Shown one piece after another: positions 49,491 to 62,400 of a DNA stretch of 64,000 nucleotides (positions within the stretch are counted from its first letter, which is position 1; every line of letters starts with the position of its first letter). The translations under genes were made by a program, and so were the position numbers. This DNA is from Anisakis pegreffii (lineage: Eukaryota > Nematoda > Chromadorea > Rhabditida > Anisakidae). Location: the NCBI GenBank assembly GCA_035041965.1, contig JAPYMA010000487.1:62001-126000 (forward strand). Direction: 5' to 3'. The notes beneath the pieces are model-generated. The model was given only the letters and a program-made list of their open reading frames with translations, did no database searches and was not told the origin of the DNA.

Positions 49491-52400
49491 TGGTTTGCAG
49501 CTATACTGCTATTATGGAATTTATAGTGGTTGATCCAGTTGGATGGGCACAGAAGTGTGTGATTATCACTGAATTCGTAATGAATTTAGAAAAGACACGT
49601 GTAAAATTGCTACGAAATTAGTGTAGAGCCATTCGAAGAACCATAATTGCACTCCTCATTCATTTACGCAACTGGCTATTCATACGGATTCTAATTACGA
49701 CAGCTCGCAGATACGGGCAATTGAATGTGACTACTCTTCGACTGCACATCTCCATTATTAAGATACTATTCTATCGCATTGTTATTCAGCAATTCAAGAT
49801 CCCTACTGAGGATTCGCTTTATCGTTAAGGCAAACTGGAAGCATTCTGAAAAGTTTCAGTCTATCAACTAGTTTCATACACTTTTTGTGAATGCGTGCAC
49901 CGGTTTTTATCAAATGTTTTCTGTAATTCACAATCAAATCTTTAATGCACCTCAGAAACCGTTGGTAAAACCTCCGAAAAAAAAACAACAACAAACCACA
50001 ATGTTCGTGTTCCTTTGGCACAATTCATCACTAAAATCAACAATAAGATTTCGAGCGCACTTCAACACTCTATTCATTGACCCACGTAGTAATTTTCACA
50101 GCATGCAATCCAATTCATACATCGAAGTAATATTGCCTAAAAGAAAACTTCGCATAATATACTATCGTAAAAATCGTTGAAATTATGTGTCGAAGTAACT
50201 TTGCCGTCGCATTTTAAGTTTTCATTAATTGCCAACGAAATACTCTCTGGAATTCCATCGCACTGAATATTAACTACACCACTGAGCACTATTCATTAGT
50301 GGAGTGTGTGTTGTATACTGCTACCTACGTGAGTTCGTCACAATAACTGCTGTCGCACAATGAATAAATTATTTCTCCGATATCTAATCAACAAACTTAA
50401 TCGAATTCGTTGCGTATGTCAATAATATATTCATATCAGCGGTATACATTTTCATAAATATGTATTCATCAAAACGAATTTTTGTAAATTTCATTCGAAT
50501 GCGTGCAATAAATTGACAAAATTAACGATAATTATGATCGATGCTCAACAACATTTCAGGGATGTGATGTTGTATATATTGTTGATGACTGTGCTGAATG
50601 CACCAAATTTGGTGATCACATTAAGACTATGTAAGTATTTTGAGCATTTTCTTAATTAATCTATTCAGAGTATTTATATGTGTTTATGTGTATATCTGTG
50701 CGAATTGGATGGCACTTGAACGACGTTTGTTTACGGTCAAGTGCCACACACATCCGGGTCTAATCCTTGTAAATTCAATTACGCTCGTTCAGTCAATTTT
50801 GATTATTCTCATTGTAATCCACAACAAAGCCCATTCGAGTCATTAAACCACTCTTTCTAATTGTAACACACAATTAATTCACATTTCCGTCTAATCCCTT
50901 CAGTTTGATCGCTTCTCCTAGGATCTGATTCCGAACTTGTAAAAGCCTTAAAATATCGTAATTGTTTTAGATACTACTTGATGATATGCTGTAGTTTTGT
51001 TGTATAACTATGCATATTGCAAACTGAGGGATGAACTGAGATATGTATAATATTTGTTGCTAATCTCAACAAGTTTCTGGTAATTTAATCGGTAAGCTTC
51101 ACTCTCTCATCACAGCCTCATAATCCCTCTGTGCACTCGAAAAGTACACTAAAGAAATTCTGATTCCATCATCTTTAGGACACTACCTACATTTCATAAC
51201 ATAGCAGCAATATTTGTGGGCTTTTATTCCAAATAACAATTGTGAGAATCACCAAAATTAACTTTTCATTGTCAAATTGCAGCGAAACAACGAGAGAATG
51301 ATTCGTTTTGATCTTTTACATCGATCCAAAACATTTTTCTTATCAACGAAATAGTTCGGTGATAGCCATTAAAAGTTTAGGTTTCACTACGGCAAAAAGA
51401 AACGATTAATGCTTTTGAGGACTACTATCGACGCAACAAAATTTTGTTGCATTCTTGATGAACTCCTTCTCATTTGTTTTTGTTGATTTTCTCAGAGTAT
51501 TTCGACGAATATTTGTTGAGTTTACATTCCTTCATCAATTATCCCAACAAAACAAGCACCGTCCCATAAAGCAATGATTGAAGAACCAACGCTCACTTTG
51601 AATTGACATTACTAACCCAAACGCACAGTTCAACAATTTCGTAAGTAACTTGCCAACAATTGCTGTTATGTCCATTGTGAGGCAATTGATGACCTGACTC
51701 TTTGCTGCAAGACACTCATCAATCAAATAAAAACACACAAACAACAACTGTTCATTAGTTACGCTAAACTTGTCAATCCAAATGTTGTGTTCGAACCAAA
51801 AAAGAACATTACTAGCGATACATAACCATATAAAATTCAGATGTATTCGGAAGTGAGCAAACAGCTCGACATAGCTTTTTGTTGTGATTATTGCTCATAA
51901 CAGTGTTGAGACTCTGCAAGATGGCGATTATTGCAGTGCATATGATTTGTGAGTGCGTTTTTCGCCTTCTGAAAAAAAAATTGACTGAACTTTTGAAACT
52001 GCGCTTGTTTATTATAAGACTACATGTTTTATGCTCGATTCGATTTGATGTCGCACATTCTTACTAAAAATACCTTTGAGTTGAATTTTCTATGGTGTGC
52101 ATTTTTGCATACCATCGAAAATGCAGTTCATCGGTCATGTTCAAAATTTTTGCACACCATAAAATTCAAAATTCAATTTTTGCATGACAGAAATGATTTG
52201 CATACAATAGAAAACTAATTTTTGCAAGATCATCCGAAAATGGAATAGATTTTGTTGCCGTAGTAGAGAGGGAAAACCTTGAATGTTTGAGTGGATAAGC
52301 ACGCATTGCAGTGAAAAAAAATCATATGTCACACATTAGATTTTTTTCTCAATCATCAAATCTGATTTTTTTCGCTAGGCTACTGCACAGGAAACGAATG

Positions 52401-53492
52401 CGCAGTTGAATGTGGTGCTAAGAATTATTACGTATATGTTTGGTATTGTTGGTATTGAGTTGTCATGATTACAGCATATTTCGTCATTTCGATGTTGGCT
52501 GACAGCACAATGCAAATGAGAATGAACATGAAAAATGTTTATTGTACCAACATCCTGCTCGGTTACCATGCATTTCCTCTCGGTTCATTTCGAGTCCATA
52601 CGATTGTGTCTTTTAATAATCACCAAGTGATTATACTCTGGATTGCACATGTTCATCTATAAACACAACCTTCCATAAGCACCGCAGGGACTCTCTGTTC
52701 TCACTTCGAATGAAAACGTTTATAGCCGAAATTATTTGACGAAAATCGTCAGTAACAATGTTTTCCCTTACACGAGATCTTGAAAGATCATTCTTATTCA
52801 CGAGGTAATTCTTACTCCTCAATTGAATTCAAGACACGCATTCATTTCAGTCTACTCTCACATTATTTCAAGTCTACTCAGAAACGCCTTTGCCTTCAAG
52901 TCGAATGCACATTTTATATGTACTGATTTAATTCTTTAAAAATTCACTCATGCTTACATGCAATTGGAAGTGGGTTATAGTGAAACAATGAGTTCAGTTA
53001 TTACATTAGTTAGCGCACTGTACAGCATGCATCAATTAGTGCGTAAAATTAAGATAGTGATGGTAGCCTTGACCGGACGAACCGTAACGCAATTAGGCGT
53101 TATTAATTTTTTTATCGCATTGCAATATAAACGTTCATGGCATCGGTTGATGATTGACAGGCAGTCCTTTTAGGCACGGAATGGTGACAGCTCATTTCAT
53201 GTAGATATATATCTATCTATTTGTGCATGTGAGTGAGTGATACGACTATTAGAAAATTGTGAACAGTTGCAATTGTTACGAAAGGTCAAATTCAGTGTGT
53301 TAGGGACATTATTTCAACGTTTCATTGGGATAATGGGAAATGAACAGTGTTCACTAAGTTCAGTCTGGTGCAACTGTAAAGCAATCAACAATAGCTATCA
53401 AGTGAATATTGCATAAGGCACTAAATGTGAAATAAGACCAACTTTATGAATAGATTCATTGAATGTAGCATAAAGAATCGATCACATTTCAG
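49491..53492. other. Upstream region of the DDR gene
   Basis: The signal-peptide exon of the receptor should be here but is not resolved. Candidates ending in the required phase 1 are short Met exons near 51922-51950 (MAIIAVHMI, donor TTT|GTGAGT) and 52465-52560 (MITAYFVISMLADS...). Neither is convincing. No other genes are supported. Confidence 0.4.
52081..52169. repeat. Imperfect inverted repeat
   Basis: TTGAATTTTCTATGGTGTGC at 52081-52100 recurs in inverted form at 52144-52169 (GCACACCATAAAATTCAA) around a ~40-bp spacer that also contains GCATTTTTGCAT motifs. This may be a small foldback element. Confidence 0.6.
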
Positions 53493-56400
53493 CGTCATGT
53501 GCAGTGCAACCTTTAGGAATGGAATCTGGTGCAATTGATGACTCACAAATAAGTGCATCAAGCAGTTTCGATAAAATCAGTGTTGGACCGCAAAACGCAC
53601 GGTTAGATACCTATTACTGATTTGCATCACTTCAACTCAATATTCCAACCGTCACTTATAATCCGCATTTCGTTTCAATCGCCTACTACAATAAGTCACA
53701 AAAGTGACGTTCCTCGCACAATACCATTGTTTTGGAAAATTTCTGATGAACATTTTATTAAAAATGTCTATCGATCAATTGAGAGAATAGCCAGTCAGAT
53801 GAAAGCTGCAATTCGGAATAACCAAAACGAGGTATTTTAAATGATGCTAATCACAAATCGCATGAATGTTTTGTTGATTTCGTTGACACATTAAATTCAT
53901 CTAAATTGGGTGCATTTCGGGTTGATCTCCATATGGGTTTGTTCGTTGTTGCAATTGTTGTGAAAATGGCAAGCAAGCCTCATTATAATTCGCGTATTGT
54001 TGCTGTTCAAAGAGAACGATTGCCTATTGATGGAGCATTATGCGCATCGGTTCAATTGCTAATTGTTGATTCAGGTTAATTGGCGGTAATTTGCATAATT
54101 GTTGAATGTTGTGAGTATATTTGCAGAATTCGCAATGAGCTCGCTTCGGGTGCATGGTGTCCCAAATCACAAATCAACAAAGACGTCTACGAATTCTTAC
54201 AGGTACTGCACACGTGCATTCAACAATTGAATCGTTTATAAATATAAATTTTATTGAACTTCATACGCATCCATCATGCTGGAACAAAATCTGTTGCATT
54301 TCTAAAAATAAACCAAGTCAAATGAGCGATCACCTTTAGCAATCAACCGTCAAATCAAGAAAATTGATCTATCAAATTGATATCAAATCACCCCTCTATA
54401 TCACACATCAAGAAACTAAATTTGTAGTTCTCTTAGAGGCATTCTATTCAGAGGCATTCTCTGTTTGCTAAAAAATTCAGCTCTGAAGGAGTCTAACTGA
54501 AATAATTGCCTCACACGAGCATTTCTTAACACTGTGAATACGGTACCTTCTCTGTGGTATAATTGCGTTTTTCGAATTTAGTGGAAAGTTAAATTATTTG
54601 CGATTGAATGCACACAGAAATAATTTATGCATAGAGATGCTCTTCAGAAAATGCACTAAGTTATTGTAGAATTCGACGACTGCTCAAAAAGAAACCCCAC
54701 TGCTTTTGGGTACTTTATGTTGTAGTTGTTAGATGTTATTTGATTGCATCTAAACAATGATTCTGATGGATTTTTGTCGGTGCCAAACAACGAATGACCA
54801 TGAAAAGGACGTGGTGATTTGTTGTGGCTGAGTGAGCGTTAACATCGATCGCTTCCGCAATTTTTCCAAAGTGCACATCACCTTCTTCGTGCATCGTTCA
54901 TTATTTTGAGTGGGAAATTGAACTGCAATGATGGCAGAAACTTTATGCAACATGGGTGAACATCACGTATGCTAATGCACAAAGTCGATATTCTTCAATT
55001 GTGTTTGCAAAGTTTGGAAATTAAAGAGAAATACAAACGTTGACTTGGCTTTTATTGAGCAGTGAATTGGCGTGTTTTCAGATCAATCTGAATGGACTGT
55101 TTGTGATAACGGCTGTTGAAACGCAGGGTCGATACGGCAATGGTACCGGGCGTGAGTATTCCACCGAGTATATGGTTGATTATTTGCGTGGCGATGAACG
55201 ATGGATACGCTATCACAATCGCAATCTGACGTTGCTGATTGACGGTAACGACGACACGTCAACGGCTGTCTATCGCAGTCTTGATCCACCAATCATCGCG
55301 TCGAGAATCCGTTTTGTGCCGTTCTCGTCGCATCCGAGAACCATGTGCATGCGAGTCGAGGTTCATGGATGCAAATACGATGGTTCGTTCGTATCTCGTG
55401 CAAGTGCCGCGTTTTTGCGGACTAGAATAGGAATGTGTCGAATTCTTTTGAACACTGCAATCATGGTTGTCTGATGCTTGCAGATGGCTTGATGTACTAT
55501 TCGATGAATCACGACGGCTCTCGAATTGGCGATTACGACTTCCGAGATCAAATTTTTGAAAATTCTGAAATGAGAAGTGCATTCAGTGGTGCGAAAAAGT
55601 AAGTTACAGTGGAATCTTATTGAATTGTTTGTGCCAAACAACTGGAATGATGTGTTTAGGCCATTTGGAACATATTTATTGATCGCGTAATAATCATCCT
55701 GCAAAATGAGCAATCGCTTTATTGTTCTTAAGACGCATTACATAAATTAATGGAGACTTATGTGTAGTTCAACTCGACTCAGTAGTCGTTTGTGTGAAAA
55801 GAATAATAAAGATGCACAACGTTCCAGTAGAACTACATTTACATGTCTATTCATCCTGTAAAAACCCTGAAAATTAAATTTCACGTTTGTGATTTCGTTC
55901 CATAATTCAGAGGTCTTGGCCTTTTGACCGATGGTTTGATCGCAAGCTGGAATCCATTAGATGAAGCATCAACAGTGACGAGCAACTCATCATGGATTGG
56001 CTGGAACCAACTTATGACCAGTAAGGAATTGTTTATTTTCAATTGCATCTCATGAATTGAGGTCTATTTTGCAGCTTTCTTAATGACCTTTTTAAATGGA
56101 GCTGAATGGCAATAATGAACTTTAAAGAGAGCAGCAAAATTGTATGAGAGAGAAACAATTGTTGCAGATGGTTCAGTTGAACTGATTTTCGAATTTGATC
56201 AAATTCGAAATTTTTCATCGGTCGAGGTTTGGGCTTATGGTTCATCGCTACGCACCATCGAAATCACGTTCAGTACCAACGGAAAGAATTTCTCTATCTC
56301 ATCGCAAATATCTTCAATACAGGTTTCAACTACATTTTTCAGTATCATTTTAATAATTGAATGCACAAACTGATTCATATTCTCATTAGTCCTAGTCTTG

Positions 56401-59400
56401 CCATTCATACGAGTCGCCATTTTCAGAGGGACGAGAATCGTGTACATTTTGTTTGAAATGATTCCGAGAATATTCACTGTTAGTTTCTTATTCGTGTTTG
56501 CAGAGGAGTGGAGAAAGTGAGTCACGATCGCGGCAGTTTCCGTTACGGATTCCGATGCATGATCGACGCGGTTCAGCCGTTAAATTGCGATTACAATTCA
56601 CGGAATTGTGGCTTTTCCTCACTGAAATTCATTTCCGTTCAAGTAAGTCAACAAGCCTTCTTTTCACCTATTTGATATTATTAATCTGTTTTTTTTTCCA
56701 CTCCCTTCATTGATCACACATTATCGTTCTTTGATCCTCTACTCGTAATATCTTCTCTGTTTAAGTTTGTTTTACAGTGACACAATATTTCAGCCATGAG
56801 ATTCATATGCACAAGAAACTGAAATGCACGCTTTCCTGCGGTAAGAAACAAGAAACAAACAGTATTTTCTGATTTGTTTTATAGAGCTGAGCCAATTTTG
56901 CATTGACACACAACAGTACTTAAAATAAGGTTGATTTTCAATAGAGAAGGTGCTGACTACAGTTGAGACGAACATTCGAACTGTAATCGTTGTTTGCAAT
57001 AAAAACAGCTAAGGTGGACGAGGGATATTTGGTGCATGAAGATAAAGTGGCTGAATTCAGCATTTTAACGTTCCCCTTATCTCGTTATTTTCGTTCGAGT
57101 ATCGATGTAACTCGTTCACATGTTTGTCCGTATGTCCTCATCACTGGGTTGCACTCATATCAAATTGTCCTTCCAACTTAAAAACGCGAATGCAGCTACC
57201 AGTATATGCGCGACTATAGATTCACAACTTTAAACAGTCAAGAAGTTGTCATCAACCGCATTCCTGAGCGCAACCGCTTCGAACTAAAAGATAATCATCC
57301 GAAGAAGGTTGTTGCTTCGGTTGAAAAGGCGATTAGAATGCATGTTGTGATGAAAGAAACACTCACGAGTTCAATCCCATAAACCGGCTGATCATCATAT
57401 AATATGGATTAATGACAGTGCATCATTAATAATCGAATACGTTGTTCTGCATTCTAATGACATACATTTACGTTTAACAGTTTGCGATCGAATTCAGTTG
57501 TTACGTGTTCTCATTTCTAATTACATATTACATAACCAACAACGTAAATGTAACATCATGTTTTGTAGTGAAGCAATTTGTTGATGAATCAAGTTTTTGC
57601 TTGTATCATACACTGAATTCGTTTCTCCAATAGCTTCACCGATCAGTTCATTCGAAAAAAAAAAAGCTTTTCAAGTCGTGTATGAACGCTATCTTGTGAA
57701 TTTCGATTCTTTTGTTTCCGTTTAACGACCATGTCCCGTAATTCAAAAGGTAAAGATATTGAAAATCATCTTGCTTAGTCAAATAGTGCCCTGTGAGCGA
57801 TGTGTAATTTATTTCATCTCGCATCAAATGCAATCATTGAGAGTTTATTGAATTTGTTTTCATCAGGGTTTGACCGATTAAGTTGACATGACCATGTTGA
57901 AGAGCCATAAAAAATTGCTTTAGGCTCGACTTCTAGCATGGTGTTATATTCCACGCAAAATTCCACTATTCTCCTCACGTCGACTACCTCGGGTTTGCCA
58001 ACATTCTCACTCCTTCTTCTCCTTACCTATTATTGCTTCAATTATCTATTCCGTCGCTTCTTCTGTCTGTCTTTCAGCTTTTCTAAAATGATCACGTTAC
58101 CGAGGATCTTTCGTTTCAGAACAAGCGCACATTATGATAGTGAAGTTTGAATTGTGAAAACATGAAAATTCCTTTATGTGAATCATATCAGTCGATAGAA
58201 GACTCGTTGGCTGATCTCAATTTCTTGTCTTCATCATTTTGATACGAAAAATTACGAACGAAATCGTGACGAATGACGATCTCGGCAACGTGTTGAGAAC
58301 AATTCTGATTTTGTAAAGCTTTTAATGTTCGTTTCTCTTAGCCACTTCTTGCTTTTATTTCATAATTAACACCACATTCCCTTCTCGCCTAACACCTTCT
58401 TCACCTAACGCTTCGCCATCTAACACTGCTTTGCGGCTTCCTATGGCAATTTCACTCGCGAATGTTTACGTCTCGTCGTCATTTGTGCATTTCAGTCGGA
58501 TTATGTGCTTTTGTGAGAAGCGATAATCCCTAAGCGAATGATAAGGCTAAGTGATGCTACGCAATATTTACAAACCTCTATTTCAGTAGCGTTCAATACA
58601 ACAACTGCATCAACACCTACTGTTCCAAACATCATCATGTCCTCAATCTTCATTGCTGGTACGTATTTCTGATGATCTTATAGTGGAGTCAACGCATATT
58701 TCTAATCGCAAGCAAGACTTCCCGGTTATTGCTGCCCTGTAGGTAGCTCATCTCATAGGAATGACTGAGATCGTTATGAGAACGTTTCGAAGAAACGATA
58801 ACTGGAAAATAAGTTTACTGGTATATGATTTTAAGTGATCATGTAGTGGGTTCGCAGCGTTTACGTAATATTAACCTTTTAAGTTCTTTGCAAACTTACA
58901 GGCTTACTTCTGTTGTTCGCATTCTTGACATGTGTTGTATGTGGTATACTGATTGCACGACGCAAAAATCAAACAACGAAAAACTATCGCAAAAAACGAT
59001 CGAATATGTTGGTGACGAGTGTTGGGCAAAAAGGCATATCCACTGATCTCTATTCAGCGCACGGGAACGACTTCCAGTTCCAGAAGGGAGCACTCTTTCT
59101 GGATAACGACAAGAAGTGGTATTATTATTGCTTGAAGGGTTTTGTTGATATCCGTTCTGTGATAAAACTGCTTGATCATCGATTCTTTGAGTGTTGAGCA
59201 CGCAAAAGAGAAACATTTGTTCATGCATGCCTAAATGTTTCGAGATTGTTATGTGATACAGTTACGAATCTGCTCGAACTGGTCAACTCGCATGACCTGT
59301 CAAACCTTTTGTTGGAATTTCTTCGTCGTTTTCAGGCAACCGACAACCTGGGGTGGAAACAATCTAAAATCGCCGTCTTGGTCAAACTTTCATTTTCCGC

Positions 59401-62400
59401 CACCTCCATCCGGTATGTGTGTATGTTTGTATCTGACTGAGCTTTCTTTCTCAAGTTGCCATTCAGCATGAACAGTTTATGGATTATTTCTGAATCAACA
59501 TTTAATTGCGGTCCGATCTTTGCGTTTCGTTCGCTTATTAAATCTATTATGATGCAACAACTCACCTAATTTGGTTTATTGTAATTGAAGCGATATTTTG
59601 AAGAGTGTCGAATTCAGAGTTCGGAAGGGAAACACTGTTTTCGATGTTTACCGAGAAAACGAATCTTAAGCGTCACTCGGCTCCGGTCGGTGGCCACCGA
59701 TCAAACTCTAATTGGTATAGCGCATATTATGGAAATATGAGGCGTTTTTTGTATTTTGCAGAAATGTACGGCGTTGATGAATCCTCTGCAGAACCTTTGC
59801 TAGGACGAATGACAACGCCGACTCTCGTCCCAACTGCACCATCTCCACGACGAAATCACGTTGATCGCACTTGGCCTAAAAAGTATGTTCAGATCTCGGA
59901 TAAGCTTCTCGATTCCTTATGTGAACTTTTGCTGCGTTCAATTCGGATCGCTTATGGATGACTTGATGCATTTGAGTGCAATGAATCAGTGAGAAATTCC
60001 GGGTGTTTTGATCTTCTGAATACACTGTGAAGAAACTGCCAGCCGTAAACGAATTCACTGTTGAATTATTAGTCTCCATATTCTGCTTATCAATGATGAA
60101 TAGCTTTCCAATGGCAAATTTATTTCGTTTCATTCTCTGACAGTTTGTTTTGAACAAAAATGATTAAGGAGACCACTCCACAGGCTGAGTTAGTTTCTTA
60201 GTTCGGTGAATCCGCACTTCCACGACTAGACGAATGTTTTCAGGCGACTTCTCGATGACAATCTGCATTACGCCACTTCGAACGTTACGGAATCAGCAAA
60301 AAGGTCAGTGTATCACTACTACTACAGAAATTGAAGCAATCTATTGTACTTAAAACACTTATCAGTTCGTGATAGCAGGCGTTTTTTGAGTCTTTGCTGT
60401 AAACTTTTGATTGACAACATCACTAACAAGAATCCGTTAAAGAAAAGGATTTTCTCGAGAAATCCAGGCATATTTACGAAAGATTCAGAGATTTTTTGAA
60501 CTCCTCATCCGATCGTGAGATTTTTTGCACTACAAACGTAACCTTTTGTAATACTGTTGACTTCTTTTTTTTTCAGTTACAAACCAATTCCAGTGGAGAA
60601 AATTGACTCGCGCTCGGTTCTGCTAGGTGCTGAACTTGGCGAAGGTCGTTTTACCATTGTGAGGATTGCGAAACTTCGTGATAAAACTGTTGCGACAAAA
60701 ATGATTAAGGAGACCACTCCACAGGCTAAGTTAGTTTCTTAGTTCGGTGAACTTTCATTATTAGTTTTTGAATTACAAACCTTCCTGAGAGAGGTGTGAA
60801 GTGATGCCTGCGTTTCTTTTTTTTTTGCTTTTTCATAGACATCCTAATCTGCGTACATACTTTAAGCATTAAACAGCTCGGATTCGTGCATTAAACATTT
60901 ACTTTGCACTAAATACTTCCCAACTTAACCATCCAAGCTATATATGCTTGCTGCTGCATTTAGATCGTTGTGTTGCCATGCAAATTTCATTGATCATTTA
61001 ATGAATTTGAATACAACTTTACGTATCTCATATAGCAGTGGTTCTAACGTTCGGGTGCTACATTACCCCTTTCAATAATCTGGCAGGCCACCGTCACCCC
61101 TCACCTCCTGATACAAGAACTTAATATGTTTACGTATAACTTCAGTAACAAACGGAAAAGTGGTCCGGAAATTTCTCAACGGCGTGAAAGAAATTAGTGT
61201 CCTAGACCGTGGTGTTGCTCACCACTGCAATCAACTATGACTGCATGTAAAGCTATTGTCTATGACATGCTCACTTCAAGCTGATTTGGATGGATTCTCA
61301 TTCTTTTCAGACGTGTTGTATTCACTCTCATAGCTATTACATGCGAATATCGTTCTCTTGATGTGTTTTTCTCATTCACTTTGTCTCATTTCACTTCACA
61401 GTTCGAATCAATTTCTCATTCTATAGCATATACTATCTACTGGATACGTTGACGAGTGCTGACGGCCGAAATCAACAACACATCAATTGTTCGACAGTAT
61501 AATAATCAATTATAGAGTGTATTTGATAGAATGAGAATTTTACTTTGATTGTTGAGTAAAATGAATGAGAAATTAGCAAAAGAGAACTCTTTTGGTGATA
61601 AAAGCCATGAGAGCGATTGTAACAATAAGGAAAAGAATGAAAACCCTATTAAAACGATTGAAAACCCTGTTAGGCCGTTATGAGCTAATGATACTCACAA
61701 AATAGGAGAATGTGTGTTGCAATCAGTTAACCGCATTTATATATCCCAGTTAAAAAACACCATCACATTGTCGTTCTATCATAATACAACAACTGCACGA
61801 AATGCTAATTTTCCAACCCCTTCTATTACTCCTTGACACCTCCAAATTACCCAAAATGGATAATCTCAACACTGTCATATAAGATATGTATTAGCGTTCA
61901 TCGGCTATCGCTTGAGCCGCTCTGAGATAGATATCTCTAGTTACATCGCGATGCTGCTTTCTGCAATGCCGGACGATACTTTCGGCGAATACCATCATCC
62001 ACTTTGTGTTCCATGGTTCACACTGAACAACTTTTATTGTTTTCACTCATTGCCTTTATGCATCATTTCATCTTTTCAATCGAATCAATCGGTTTTCAGA
62101 AGTGCGCTAATCGATGAAGCGAAGATTTTGTCACAAGTTTGCCATCCCAACATAATAAAGGTTACACTCTCATCTCATTTCGCTTCTGCAAATTATTTCA
62201 TTTCCCATCGAATTGATTCAGAAATTTACTCACAAACTTCGTGTTTCAGCTGCTCGGAACAAGTGACGATCTCTCGCTTTATCTTGAACTCGCATCTAAT
62301 GGCAATATTCGAAGTTATCTCAGACAACGGCCAAATTTATCGTACGTAATTGGGAATGCTTTATTTGTTACCAGTGACGGTTATTTTAACTTATAACCAC

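Noticed and set aside
59714..59761. Possible 47-nt intron (GTATAG...TTTTGCAG) inside the DDR exon 59618-59882
   Set aside because: Removing it creates an in-frame TGA, while keeping it leaves the frame open, so the segment is treated as exonic.
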